Of a DNA stretch of 64,000 nucleotides, positions 28,137-37,529 are shown in pieces. Position 1 is the stretch's first letter. Each line of letters begins with the position of its first letter. The notes under the pieces are model-generated. The model saw nothing but the letters and a program-made list of their open reading frames with translations. It was not told the DNA's origin and ran no database searches. The position numbers and the translations under genes are program-made. The stretch comes from Flavobacterium sp. K5-23 (lineage in GTDB: Bacteria > Bacteroidota > Bacteroidia > Flavobacteriales > Flavobacteriaceae), in assembly GCF_023278045.1 (NCBI RefSeq), contig NZ_CP056783.1, positions 682,001 to 746,000 of the forward strand, written 5' to 3'.

Positions 28137-28736
28137 TTACTGTTTATGAAATGCTTTTTTATTGAAAACAATTAAGATTCCCACACCCGTAGAAATTGCC
28201 ATATCGGCAACGTTGAAAATAGCGTTGAAAAAAGTAAAATCCCTTCCTCCCCAAACAGGCAACCAAGAAGGTAAGATTCCGTGCCAAAACGGAAAATAAA
28301 ACATATCAACTACCTTACCGTGAAAATATTTTCCATAAGGCTCCTCGGCAAATAAAGTAGCTAATTGTGAGTGACTATCATCGAATATCACACCGTAAAA
28401 GACAGAGTCTATTATATTCCCGAAAGCTCCCGCCAGAATTAAAGAAATGGCAACAACTAAATAGTTAGAACTGTGTTTTCTCTCCACAGAATCCCACAAC
28501 CAATATCCAATTCCAGTAACGGCAACCAGTCTAAATAAGGTTAAAAACAATTTACCGTATGTCCCAGGTATTTCAGTTCCCCAAGCCATCCCTTCGTTTT
28601 CAATAAAAAGTATTTTAAACCATTTAAAAACTTCTACTTCTTCGCCTAAAATAAAATTAGTTTTAATAAATATTTTTGAAGCTTGATCAACGATTAAAAT
28701 CAGGAAGATCAATAGATACGCTTTTCGTAATGACAT
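28137..28736 (-). CDS. lspA: Lipoprotein signal peptidase
   Basis: Inner-membrane aspartic protease that removes signal peptides from prolipoproteins after lipidation. The 199 residues include four membrane helices and the catalytic motifs GNIIDSVFYGVIFD and FNVADMAISTGVG, which give the two active-site aspartates. An insertion of about 30 residues between them (after HSQLATLFAEEPYG) is typical for the Bacteroidota branch. It lies downstream of ileS and the DksA-like gene. Confidence 0.96.
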   Translation of the reverse strand: MSLRKAYLLIFLILIVDQASKIFIKTNFILGEEVEVFKWFKILFIENEGMAWGTEIPGTYGKLFLTLFRLVAVTGIGYWLWDSVERKHSSNYLVVAISLILAGAFGNIIDSVFYGVIFDDSHSQLATLFAEEPYGKYFHGKVVDMFYFPFWHGILPSWLPVWGGRDFTFFNAIFNVADMAISTGVGILIVFNKKAFHKQ

Positions 28737-28777
28737 TTTGTATTTTTTTTTAAGTGGCGTAAAAGTAATTATTTTAT

Positions 28778-28804
28778 CAAAAAAAACGCTCCATTAGGAG
28801 CGTT
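28778..28804 (-). terminator. Terminator after the DksA-like gene
   Basis: AACGCTCC (28785-28792) pairs with GGAGCGTT (28797-28804), with A-rich sequence on the left reading as T on the minus strand. It separates lspA from the ileS/DksA-like pair. Confidence 0.8.
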
Positions 28805-28827
28805 AAATATTATATAATTGCAGTTAA

Positions 28828-29208
28828 TTAACGTTGCAGGTTTTTAGCTTCGATACTCATAGTTGCATGAGGTACAATTCTAAGTCTTTCCTTAGCTATT
28901 AACTTACCTGTGACTTTACAAACGCCATAAGTTTTATTCTCTACACGGAAAAGCGCATTTTTCAAATCACGAATGAATTTCTCCTGACGGATCGCTAGCT
29001 GTGAATTTGCTTCTTTAGACATACTTTCGCTTCCTTCTTCGAATGCTTTGAATGTAGGCGATGTATCATCGGTACCATTATTCATGTCATTTAAATAGGC
29101 GCTTTTTATTAAATCTAAATCAGATTGAGCTTTATGTATTTTATTCAAAATTATCTCTTTGAACTCTGCTAAATCGGCGTCAGAGTATCTTTGTGCTTCA
29201 TCTACCAT
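28828..29208 (-). CDS. TraR/DksA-family regulator lacking the Cys4 zinc finger
   Basis: A 126-residue protein with an N-terminal coiled-coil hairpin (YSDADLAEFKEIILNKIHKA to REKFIRDLKNALFRV) and the globular DksA-type C-domain YGVCKVTGKLIAKERLRIVP. DksA proteins enter the RNA polymerase secondary channel and work with ppGpp. Here only one of the four usual zinc cysteines remains (in YGVCK), so the C-domain is probably zinc-free, as in other flavobacterial members. The coiled-coil tip has the sequence YLNDMNNGTDDTSPTF. It follows ileS by 7 bases. Confidence 0.9.
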   Translation of the reverse strand: MVDEAQRYSDADLAEFKEIILNKIHKAQSDLDLIKSAYLNDMNNGTDDTSPTFKAFEEGSESMSKEANSQLAIRQEKFIRDLKNALFRVENKTYGVCKVTGKLIAKERLRIVPHATMSIEAKNLQR

Positions 29209-29215
29209 ATCCTAG

Positions 29216-32200
29216 TTATTTAGTAATTATTATTTTTGTTTTTACTTCGTCAAACTCAATTTCAGCACCATCAATTATATTGTCTTCAAAAACCAACTCT
29301 TCAGTTAGTGTTTCGGATTTAATGTATGCTTCATTGGCTTTTACCGCTTCCTCTAAAATGTCATTTTTTTGCAAATGCACTTTAATTTTATCAGTCACTT
29401 CAAATCCAGATTCTTTTCTAATATTCTGAATTCTGTTTACCAACTCTCTCGCTACCCCTTCTTTTCTTAATTCTGGTGATATGACAACATCAAGGGCAAC
29501 TGTTATTCCATTAGAATTTGCCACTAACCACCCTTCAATATCTTGTGAGGTAATCTCAACATCTTCCAATGTTAAAGTTAAGCTATTTCCTGCAATTACA
29601 AGCTCTAAGCTCCCTTCCTTGTCCAATTGATTGATTTGATCAGCCGAAAAACCTTGTATTTCCTTGGAAATCAGCCCCATATCTTTACCAAAACGAGGTC
29701 CTAATGTTTTAAAATTAGGCTTGATTTGCTTCACTAATATCCCAGATGCATCATCCAAAAGTTGAATTTCCTTGACGTTTACCTCCGCTTTTATAAGGTC
29801 GGAAACGGCCTCAATTTCAAGCCTTTGACTCTCGTCAAGTACCGGTATCATTACCTTTTGCAGGGGTTGGCGTACTTTAATCATTTCCTTTTTACGGAGT
29901 GATAAAACCAACGATGAGATGGTTTGCGCTTTCTGCATTCTACTCTCTAACGATTTATTAACAAAGTTTTCAACTTGTTTTGGGAACTCTGCCAAATGTA
30001 CACTTTCGTACTTTTCTGATTGTGTTGCCTGCGTTAAGTCTCTGTAAAGTTTATCCATAAAGAAAGGGGCAATAGGAGCACTTAGCTTGCTAATAGTCAG
30101 CAAACAGGTATATAATGTTTGATAAGCCGCGATTTTATCCTGCCCATAATCCCCTCTCCAGAAGCGACGACGACACAAACGTACGTACCAGTTGCTCAAG
30201 TTTTCCTGTACAAAATCAGAGATTGCACGGGCCGCTTTCGTTGGTTCGTAATCCGCATAATAACTATCTACGTCTTTTATTAAGGTATTCAGTTCCGAAA
30301 TAATCCACTGATCGATTTCAGGTCTTTCATTTAATGGGATCTCAGCCTCTTCATATTTGAATCCGTCGATATTGGCATACAAGCTAAAAAACGAATACGT
30401 ATTGTATAAAGTACCAAAGAATTTCCTGCGAACCTCAGCAATTCCTTCCAGGTCAAATTTCAAATTGTCCCAAGGATTTGCATTCGAAATCATATACCAG
30501 CGTGTGGCATCTGGACCATATTCTAACAATGTTTCAAATGGATCTGCAGCATTCCCTAAACGTTTGGACATTTTTTGTCCGTTTTTATCTAGAACTAAAC
30601 CATTCGAAACAACATTTTTATAAGCTACTTTATCAAAAACTAAAGTTCCTATAGCGTGAAGTGTATAAAACCATCCACGTGTTTGATCCACTCCCTCAGC
30701 TATAAAATCAGCTGGAAAATCTTTATTATTGTCAATTTTGTCTTTGTTTTCAAAAGGATAATGCCATTGCGCATAAGGCATAGACCCTGAATCAAACCAA
30801 ACATCAATTAAATCAGCCTCTCTTTTCATAGGTTTCCCAGATGGAGAAAGCAAAGTGATTTCGTCAACTACATTTTTATGCAAATCGATTAAATCATAAT
30901 TCGACTCCGCCATATTCCCTATTTCAAACCCTTTAAAAGGATTTTCTTTTTGGAAACCTGCAGCTATAGATTTTTCTATTTCGTTATATAATTCTTCAAC
31001 GGAACCTATTAAGATCTCTTCTTGTTTGTCCTCGGTTCTCCAGATAGGTAAAGGGATTCCCCAATATCTTGAACGGGAAAGATTCCAATCGTTTGCGTTT
31101 TTCAACCAATTCCCAAAACGTCCTTCTCCAGTAGCTTTTGGTTTCCAGTTGATCGTTTCGTTCAAGTCGAACATTCTGTCTCTAACTTCTGTGATTTTTA
31201 TAAACCATGAATCTAAAGGATAGTATAAAATAGGCTTATCGGTTCTCCAGCAATGTGGATAACTGTGTACGTATTTCTCTACTTTGAATGCTTTATTTTC
31301 TTCTTTTAATCGAATGGCAAGCTCCACGTCAATAGAACGTTCCGGTGCTTCACCATCGTTATAATATTCGTTCTTAACATATTTTCCAGCATATTCACCC
31401 ATATGAGACGTGAATCTACCTTGTAAATCCACTAAAGGAACCGGAATTTCGTTTTCATCTAATACTAATAATGGTGGAACTTCAGGAATGGCTTCTTTAG
31501 CCACTTTTGCATCATCAGCACCAAATGTTGGTGCAGTATGTACAATTCCCGTTCCGTCTTCAGTAGTTACAAAATCACCTGTAATTACTCTAAAAGCATT
31601 TTCAGGATTTTGGTATGGTAGAGCGAATGGCAATAATTGCTCGTATCGAATACCTACTAAACCATTCCCTTTTACCTCAGCGAGGATTTGAAATGGAATC
31701 TTTTTATCTCCAGCAGCAAAGTTTTCAAAATCTGAAACTTCAGTACTTTCAAAAAATCCTTTTCCAAATTGTTTCCCAACTAAGTTTTTAGCTAAAAGAA
31801 CATTTGTAGGCAAAAAAGTATATTGATTGAAGGTTTTTACTAAAACGTAATCGATTTTAGGGCCTACAGTTAAAGCTGTATTTGAAGGCAAAGTCCAAGG
31901 TGTTGTCGTCCAAGCCAATATATGCACATCCCCAAAGTTTTGTAAAACTTCTGGCAATGTATTGTTAATAGCTTTGAATTGTGCCACAACAGTAGTATCC
32001 GTTACATCACGGTAACTTCCGGGTTGGTTCACCTCATGCGAACTTAATCCAGTACCCGCTTTTGGCGAATAAGGTTGAATGGTGTATCCTTTGTACATCA
32101 AATCCTTATTATAGATTTGCTTCAAAATCCACCAAACCGTTTCCATGTATTTGGATTTATAAGTCACATATGGATCTTCCATATCAACCCAATACCCCAT

Positions 32201-32617
32201 TTTTTCAGTTAAATCGTTCCACACATCCGTGTAACGCATAACCGTTTTTTTACAGGCTTCGTTATATTCTTCAATGGAAATTTTCTTTCCAATATCTTCT
32301 TTGGTAATTCCTAATTCTTTCTCGGTACCTAATTCAACAGGTAAACCGTGCGTATCCCAGCCTGCTTTACGCTTCACTTGGAATCCTTTTTGTGTTTTAT
32401 ATCTACAAAAAATATCTTTAATAGCACGCGCCATTACGTGGTGAATTCCTGGCAAACCATTTGCCGAAGGAGGTCCTTCGAAAAATACGAATGGCTGGTT
32501 CCCTTCACGAGTGGTTACACTTTTCTCAAATATGTTTTCTTTCTTCCAAAAATCCAGTACTTCTGATGCTACAGTTGGTAAGTCAAGTCCTTTGTATTCA
32601 GTAAATTTTGTGCTCAT
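29216..32617 (-). CDS. ileS: Isoleucyl-tRNA synthetase
   Basis: Charges tRNA-Ile. The 1133-residue class I enzyme has the HIGH-type motif (GLPGIHHVMARA, first ATP site) and KMSKRLGN (second ATP site). A CP1 editing domain contains the TTTPWTLPSNTAL strand, and DVWFDSGSMPYAQWHYP and a long C-terminal tRNA-binding region are present. Its length places it with the eukaryote-like IleRS2 type, a type often linked to mupirocin tolerance (family knowledge, not shown here). The ATG at 32617 (MSTKFTEYK) is chosen over the open frame to 32662. Confidence 0.97.
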   Translation of the reverse strand: MSTKFTEYKGLDLPTVASEVLDFWKKENIFEKSVTTREGNQPFVFFEGPPSANGLPGIHHVMARAIKDIFCRYKTQKGFQVKRKAGWDTHGLPVELGTEKELGITKEDIGKKISIEEYNEACKKTVMRYTDVWNDLTEKMGYWVDMEDPYVTYKSKYMETVWWILKQIYNKDLMYKGYTIQPYSPKAGTGLSSHEVNQPGSYRDVTDTTVVAQFKAINNTLPEVLQNFGDVHILAWTTTPWTLPSNTALTVGPKIDYVLVKTFNQYTFLPTNVLLAKNLVGKQFGKGFFESTEVSDFENFAAGDKKIPFQILAEVKGNGLVGIRYEQLLPFALPYQNPENAFRVITGDFVTTEDGTGIVHTAPTFGADDAKVAKEAIPEVPPLLVLDENEIPVPLVDLQGRFTSHMGEYAGKYVKNEYYNDGEAPERSIDVELAIRLKEENKAFKVEKYVHSYPHCWRTDKPILYYPLDSWFIKITEVRDRMFDLNETINWKPKATGEGRFGNWLKNANDWNLSRSRYWGIPLPIWRTEDKQEEILIGSVEELYNEIEKSIAAGFQKENPFKGFEIGNMAESNYDLIDLHKNVVDEITLLSPSGKPMKREADLIDVWFDSGSMPYAQWHYPFENKDKIDNNKDFPADFIAEGVDQTRGWFYTLHAIGTLVFDKVAYKNVVSNGLVLDKNGQKMSKRLGNAADPFETLLEYGPDATRWYMISNANPWDNLKFDLEGIAEVRRKFFGTLYNTYSFFSLYANIDGFKYEEAEIPLNERPEIDQWIISELNTLIKDVDSYYADYEPTKAARAISDFVQENLSNWYVRLCRRRFWRGDYGQDKIAAYQTLYTCLLTISKLSAPIAPFFMDKLYRDLTQATQSEKYESVHLAEFPKQVENFVNKSLESRMQKAQTISSLVLSLRKKEMIKVRQPLQKVMIPVLDESQRLEIEAVSDLIKAEVNVKEIQLLDDASGILVKQIKPNFKTLGPRFGKDMGLISKEIQGFSADQINQLDKEGSLELVIAGNSLTLTLEDVEITSQDIEGWLVANSNGITVALDVVISPELRKEGVARELVNRIQNIRKESGFEVTDKIKVHLQKNDILEEAVKANEAYIKSETLTEELVFEDNIIDGAEIEFDEVKTKIIITK

Positions 32618-32642
32618 TTTATCCTTTTCTTTAATCGAAGTG

Positions 32643-32650
32643 CGAAAGTA
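32643..32650 (-). promoter_or_regulatory. Possible -7 box of ileS
   Basis: On the minus strand TACTTTCG is one mismatch from TAnnTTTG and lies 26 bases before the ileS start. No convincing TTG at the usual distance was found. Confidence 0.35.
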
Positions 32651-32733
32651 AGGAATTTTCAATAATTAAACACGAAATTCACGAATTGACACGAATTTTG
32701 TTTATAGTCATAAAACCGAAACCTCTTTTTCGA

Positions 32734-33447
32734 TTAAGAAAAAACTTCCTTTAAAACGTCAAGGGATTTTGGTTTTCTAAAACCGTCCAAGTGAAGGCTG
32801 TAGTAATCAATTAGAATTTTTAAAACGATTTGCCTTTCAATCACGTGAAATATTTTTTGATCGTTATCGAATTTTAATCCTATGAGTTTTTTAAACAAAT
32901 TCGTTTCGTGCTCCGTTAAGGAATTAATAGCGTGAAGCGGTGTAAAAACACCTTCAGTCATTTCGAAAAAAGGCATATCCATATCGGAAATATCGGGGTA
33001 AAAACCGAGGTGTTTTGTGGTTCCCAACATTAAAATTAAGTGGAAATTGGCAATTTCGTCATGATTGTCGAGCCAAAGCAAGGCTGCTTCTAAAAAATCA
33101 AAAAGCGACTCGTTTTTTTCTTCTTCATGTATCGAATGATGCAGGATTTCAGAAATGAACATCACAATCGTACTCTTGTAAATATCAGAATGAATAGACT
33201 GAAACGGAACGCTTAATTTAATTTCTTTGAAGTTTTCCAATGTTCCTTTATTCTTATGCACCGCCTCAATTTCAAGAATTGAAAGTGGCTGAAAATAAGC
33301 GATTTTTTGGTTTGATTTTCTACCGGAAAAAGCGTCCCTGACAAAATAAGATTTCAAACCATGAGATTGGGTAAAACACTTCACTATCAGCCCTTTTTCC
33401 TGAAATTTTATTGATGAAATGACTATGGCTTTGGTTTTGACTTGCAT
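32734..33447 (-). CDS. recO: DNA repair protein RecO
   Basis: Mediator that loads RecA on SSB-coated DNA together with RecR. The 237 residues begin with the OB-fold (MQVKTKAIVISSIKFQEKG, then LIVKCFTQSHGLKSYFVR), followed by a helical domain. There is no zinc-finger cysteine set, which varies across the family. It lies 57 bases downstream of the PorZ-like gene; recO and a PorZ-like gene being adjacent is common in flavobacteria (from memory). Confidence 0.92.
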   Translation of the reverse strand: MQVKTKAIVISSIKFQEKGLIVKCFTQSHGLKSYFVRDAFSGRKSNQKIAYFQPLSILEIEAVHKNKGTLENFKEIKLSVPFQSIHSDIYKSTIVMFISEILHHSIHEEEKNESLFDFLEAALLWLDNHDEIANFHLILMLGTTKHLGFYPDISDMDMPFFEMTEGVFTPLHAINSLTEHETNLFKKLIGLKFDNDQKIFHVIERQIVLKILIDYYSLHLDGFRKPKSLDVLKEVFS

Positions 33448-33504
33448 TATTATAATTAAAAAAATTAGAAAATTTAAAGATTGAAAAATCTATTCATCTC
33501 TAAA

Positions 33505-35787
33505 CTATCTTACAATCATTACTTTTTTCACTTTGGTCTCCACACCGTCTTGCGCCGATATAAAAATCATATAAACCCCTGACGCTACTTTATATTTACC
33601 AAAGGCTGTAGTATCCCATTCTATTGTACCTCCTTCTGAAGTAGTTTCATGAACTAGATTCCCTTCGATATCCGTAATTTTAATATTGGCTTTATTTATC
33701 AAGCCAGATATTTTAACCGTTCCCTCATATTCAGGACGCACCGGATTAGGATAAACATAAACTTCATTCAAATCATCACTGGCACTCGTTGCGATTCCTT
33801 TAAAAGAAATCAACCCTTTAGCAGTTGCTATAAAAACCTCTCCAGTAAGGCTGTTGATATCAATGTCGTTTATAATGTTGCTGGGTAATGGCGAGTTGTT
33901 TATCGTAAAATGATATTTCGTTTCTTGCCCGTTTGCCGATACTAAAAACAATCCTGAATCAGCTGTTCCTATCCATTTATTATTAGATCCATCCACTACA
34001 ATATCCGTAATAAACTGCTCATACAATAATTCTTGGGCTAAGTTGTCATCCAAAATAATAATGGGATTAGTAGTCATCTGACTCTCCGTTTGAAAATTAC
34101 CAACATTCGGAAGAATTCTCAATCCTTTTGCCGTCCCTATCCAAAGCTGATTCCGATTATCTACAGCAACAGCTCTAACATCTCTTATAGGCAAGTTTCC
34201 GGAATCAGGACCAGCGGTGATTTTCTTGAACTTATTAGTGCTTTCATTAAATCCTATCAAACCATCTCTATACGTAGTCATCCATTTTGTGCCAAATTTA
34301 TCAATTACCATTCGACCAAAACTATTGTCTTCACTCACATCAAGAATAGTACTCATACTGTAACTTTGCCATTGCCCATTGGTACGTAAAACTTTTAAAC
34401 CGTTTTTTATTCGGCTATTAGTCACCCACAGATTTCCTGATTGATCAAATGCTGTTCCATTTATTCGAATATCGATATAAGAAGGCCCTGCAAAACTTAA
34501 CGATTCTAATCCGCTATTGGTTTGATTGTATAAAATGGAAGGCACATCATTTACAATTTTTAATAAACCTGAAAAAAAAGAACTCACAAATACCTCATTC
34601 TCTTTATTAGGATTCACCGTAATTCGACTCAATGATTTCGCTCCTAAAACCTTCTCGTATGGAATATTTAACCACCCAGAAGCAGTATACTTACTCAGCC
34701 CATAGCTGTCTAAATCATAAGGATTATACGAAATGTCATAATCCCCATACGCCGCCCAAAGCGCATCGGAAGTCGTTTGAAGTGCAAAAACATTGTTTTT
34801 TAATGGGCCACTAGGTGTACTATTTTTAAAAGCAGAAGATGCTGTTATTGTTGTGGTTAACATACCGTTTTCTTTGGTACCAATGTAAAGTGTCCTTGCA
34901 ATTCCAGTGGCGCAGCTAAAAGCAGAAACATTTCCTGGAAGTTGGTTTTTACTTATCTGGCGAACTAAAATCATTTGTTTATTATAAACATAAATATCCG
35001 CGGCAGTAGTTACAAACAAATACTCTTCTTTTGCTCTCATGTCTACAGACGGCAATGAAAGAGAGACAAAACCAACAAACGAATTCAACCCGTACCTATG
35101 TATATATCCAGAAGAGTTTATGGCTATTAACTCCGTGTCGAAAGTTTCAATACTCGACCAACTCCCTATTGCAATTTGTTGCCATTGTTGATAATCATTC
35201 AGGTTTTTTCCTTTTATGTCCGCTCTTCTAATTCCGAAGTTAGTTGCCGCATAAATAAATCCATTATAAACCGCAGTTTGCCTTACAATTATCTCCGCAC
35301 CACCATCACCAATAAAATAAGTGTCTCCAAAAAGCAATGTAGCTAAATTGAATTGTACTATTCCAAAATCACATGACACGTAAACAATGCCCTCAAACTC
35401 CATAAAATGATTTATTTTTTTAAGGTTTGCCGGAAGTTGTTTATTGATAATATCAACCACTTTCAACATACTTCCATCGACTTCATTCACAACAATCATC
35501 AATCCGTTTTCATAACCCACAACAGTCTTATTGTACTGAGGACTGTAATGCAAGGAAGAAATAGTCTGGCCGGAAAGTCCGTCTATTGTATTTGTCGTTT
35601 TGATTTGGCCAGAAACAGTGCTTTTAGAAAATAGGGCGTTTTCTGAAGCCGCATATATTGTAGTGGATGAGGCAGAGACATCCTTAATGTCATTATATGA
35701 AAAATAACCCTTCCAAGATAAATTGCTTTGCGCAAAAATAAATTGTAAGGATAACAGCAGTAGAAAAGATAAAAAGCGTTTTTTCAT
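33505..35787 (-). CDS. porZ: PorZ-like type IX secretion protein with beta-propellers and CTD
   Basis: A 760-residue exported protein. After a signal peptide (FLSFLLLLSLQFIFAQ), two beta-propeller regions cover most of the chain (WKGYFSYNDIKDVSASSTTIYA, quoted in part; repeated LWVTNSRIKNGLKVL, KWMTTYRDGLIGF, LWIGTAKGLRIL and KWIGTADSGLFLV units). A type A T9SS sorting domain is at the end (VYPNPVRPEYEGTVKISGL to VKKVMIVR). This matches PorZ, which works with the sortase PorU on the cell surface. The assignment is by architecture and N-terminal similarity; a generic ligand-binding-streptavidin-type regulator without kinase domain is ruled out by the CTD. Confidence 0.82.
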   Translation of the reverse strand: MKKRFLSFLLLLSLQFIFAQSNLSWKGYFSYNDIKDVSASSTTIYAASENALFSKSTVSGQIKTTNTIDGLSGQTISSLHYSPQYNKTVVGYENGLMIVVNEVDGSMLKVVDIINKQLPANLKKINHFMEFEGIVYVSCDFGIVQFNLATLLFGDTYFIGDGGAEIIVRQTAVYNGFIYAATNFGIRRADIKGKNLNDYQQWQQIAIGSWSSIETFDTELIAINSSGYIHRYGLNSFVGFVSLSLPSVDMRAKEEYLFVTTAADIYVYNKQMILVRQISKNQLPGNVSAFSCATGIARTLYIGTKENGMLTTTITASSAFKNSTPSGPLKNNVFALQTTSDALWAAYGDYDISYNPYDLDSYGLSKYTASGWLNIPYEKVLGAKSLSRITVNPNKENEVFVSSFFSGLLKIVNDVPSILYNQTNSGLESLSFAGPSYIDIRINGTAFDQSGNLWVTNSRIKNGLKVLRTNGQWQSYSMSTILDVSEDNSFGRMVIDKFGTKWMTTYRDGLIGFNESTNKFKKITAGPDSGNLPIRDVRAVAVDNRNQLWIGTAKGLRILPNVGNFQTESQMTTNPIIILDDNLAQELLYEQFITDIVVDGSNNKWIGTADSGLFLVSANGQETKYHFTINNSPLPSNIINDIDINSLTGEVFIATAKGLISFKGIATSASDDLNEVYVYPNPVRPEYEGTVKISGLINKANIKITDIEGNLVHETTSEGGTIEWDTTAFGKYKVASGVYMIFISAQDGVETKVKKVMIVR

Positions 35788-35850
35788 TATTAGAAAACTT
35801 TGTATTGGCAAATATAACACAAACAGAAGAAATCACTTTTTGTTGTAATC

Positions 35851-35888
35851 AAAAAAAAGCCTTCTAACCAAAAGTAGGTTAGAAGGCT
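35851..35888 (-). terminator. Terminator of gdhA
   Basis: AGCCTTCTAACC (35858-35869) pairs with GGTTAGAAGGCT (35877-35888), with AAAAAAAA on the left (T run on the minus strand). It sits 22 bases past the gdhA stop. Confidence 0.9.
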
Positions 35889-35910
35889 TCTTAAAATATT
35901 TAAAAAAGAT

Positions 35911-37254
35911 TTATACTACCCCTTGAGCTAGCATAGCATCAGCTACTTTTACAAATCCAGCGATGTTAGCACCTTTTACATAGTCAACATAACCTGTAGA
36001 ATCAGCACCGTACTCAACACATGAAGAGTGAATAGCAAGCATAATTCCTTTTAATTTTTCATCAACTTCTTCAGCAGTCCAGTTTAGTCTTAAAGAGTTT
36101 TGAGACATTTCTAAACCTGAAGTAGCAACTCCACCTGCATTAGACGCTTTTCCTGGAGCAAATAATATTTTTGCTTCTTGGAAAACTGTAACTGCTTCTG
36201 GTGTAGTTGGCATATTAGCTCCTTCAGCCACACAAATACAACCGTTAGCAACTAAAGCTTTCGCTTCGTCATCATTCAATTCGTTTTGAGTTGCACAAGG
36301 CAATGCGATATCTCCTTTCACTTCCCATGGACGTGCTCCGGCAACATATTTAGCATTAGGGTATTTAGTAACGTAGTCACTAATTCTTCCTCTTAATTCA
36401 TTTTTGATAACCATTACGTGAGCTAATTTCTCAGCATCGATTCCATCTGCATCGTAGATATAACCAGCAGAATCAGAAAGAGTAACAACTTTACCACCTA
36501 ATTGAGTCGCTTTTTCAGTAGCATATTGAGCTACGTTTCCAGAACCTGAAACAACAACTGTTTTTCCTGTAAAGCTATCTCCTTTAGTAGCTAGCATACT
36601 TTGTGCAAAATAAACTGCACCGTATCCTGTAGCTTCTGGTCTGATTAACGAACCTCCAAAAGAAATTCCTTTTCCAGTTAAAACACCAGTAAATTCGTTT
36701 CTTAATCTTTTGTATTGACCGAATAAAAATCCAACTTCTCTTCCTCCAACACCGATATCTCCAGCAGGAACGTCAGTATTAGCGCCAATATGTTTAGACA
36801 ATTCTGTCATGAAGCTTTGACAAAAACGCATTACTTCATTATCTGATTTTCCTTTAGGATCAAAATCTGCTCCACCTTTTCCACCACCCATTGGCAATGT
36901 AGTCAAGCTATTTTTGAAAGTTTGTTCGAAAGCCAAAAATTTCAAGATGCTTAAGTTTACAGAAGGGTGAAAACGAAGACCACCTTTGTAAGGTCCGATA
37001 GCAGAATTCATCTGAATACGGTATCCTCTGTTCACTTGAGTTTCTCCTTTATCGTCAATCCAAGCTACTCTAAACATAATGATTCGATCTGACTCGACCA
37101 TTCTTTCCAAAAGCATTTTGTTCTGGTATTTTTTATTTTTTTCGATAAATGGAATTACAGTTTCAGCAACTTCAACAACAGCTTGCATGAATTCTGGTTC
37201 ATTTGGGTTTCTTTTAGCAACCGCTTCTATAAAAGTAGTAATACTTTGTGACAT
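35911..37254 (-). CDS. gdhA: NADP-type glutamate dehydrogenase
   Basis: Reductive amination of 2-oxoglutarate, a main ammonium-assimilation route. The 447 residues are typical of the hexameric class. They hold LTTLPMGGGKGGADFDPKG with the catalytic lysine, VPAGDIGVGGREVGFLFGQ (substrate region with Asp) and the dinucleotide motif VVSGSGNVAQYATEKA. The residue after the second strand is SDS (TLSDSAGYIYD), consistent with NADP use. The -7 box TATATTTG is at 37302-37309 on the minus strand. Confidence 0.97.
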   Translation of the reverse strand: MSQSITTFIEAVAKRNPNEPEFMQAVVEVAETVIPFIEKNKKYQNKMLLERMVESDRIIMFRVAWIDDKGETQVNRGYRIQMNSAIGPYKGGLRFHPSVNLSILKFLAFEQTFKNSLTTLPMGGGKGGADFDPKGKSDNEVMRFCQSFMTELSKHIGANTDVPAGDIGVGGREVGFLFGQYKRLRNEFTGVLTGKGISFGGSLIRPEATGYGAVYFAQSMLATKGDSFTGKTVVVSGSGNVAQYATEKATQLGGKVVTLSDSAGYIYDADGIDAEKLAHVMVIKNELRGRISDYVTKYPNAKYVAGARPWEVKGDIALPCATQNELNDDEAKALVANGCICVAEGANMPTTPEAVTVFQEAKILFAPGKASNAGGVATSGLEMSQNSLRLNWTAEEVDEKLKGIMLAIHSSCVEYGADSTGYVDYVKGANIAGFVKVADAMLAQGVV

Positions 37255-37301
37255 GACTATTAGATTATTAACGTTTAAGAAAACGTTTTCGTTAGTGAGT
37301 A

Positions 37302-37309
37302 CAAATATA
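37302..37309 (-). promoter_or_regulatory. -7 box of gdhA
   Basis: TATATTTG on the minus strand is a perfect TAnnTTTG box 48 bases before the gdhA start. An inverted repeat AAAACGTTTTC (around 37280-37290) lies in the leader. No well-spaced TTG was found. Confidence 0.45.
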
Positions 37310-37529
37310 CATTTTATAAAAATATTTTTGTTTTTTATTTCAATTTATTGATAGAATTATCTTTTTATTACCCAATCAATAATAATTCAGCTTTTGATAC
37401 CGTTTAATAAAGACAAACGTTGTAGTTTTCTTAAGCAAATAAGAATATGTCTGCTTATTTTTAATTTTAATTGCAATGCGGGATTGATGTTTTTTATATA
37501 TTTGTCGGGACCTGAAATTATAATCAAAA

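Noticed and set aside
32618..32733. T-box leader for ileS
   Set aside because: No T-box core sequence is present, the gap to recO is short, and T-boxes are not expected in this phylum.
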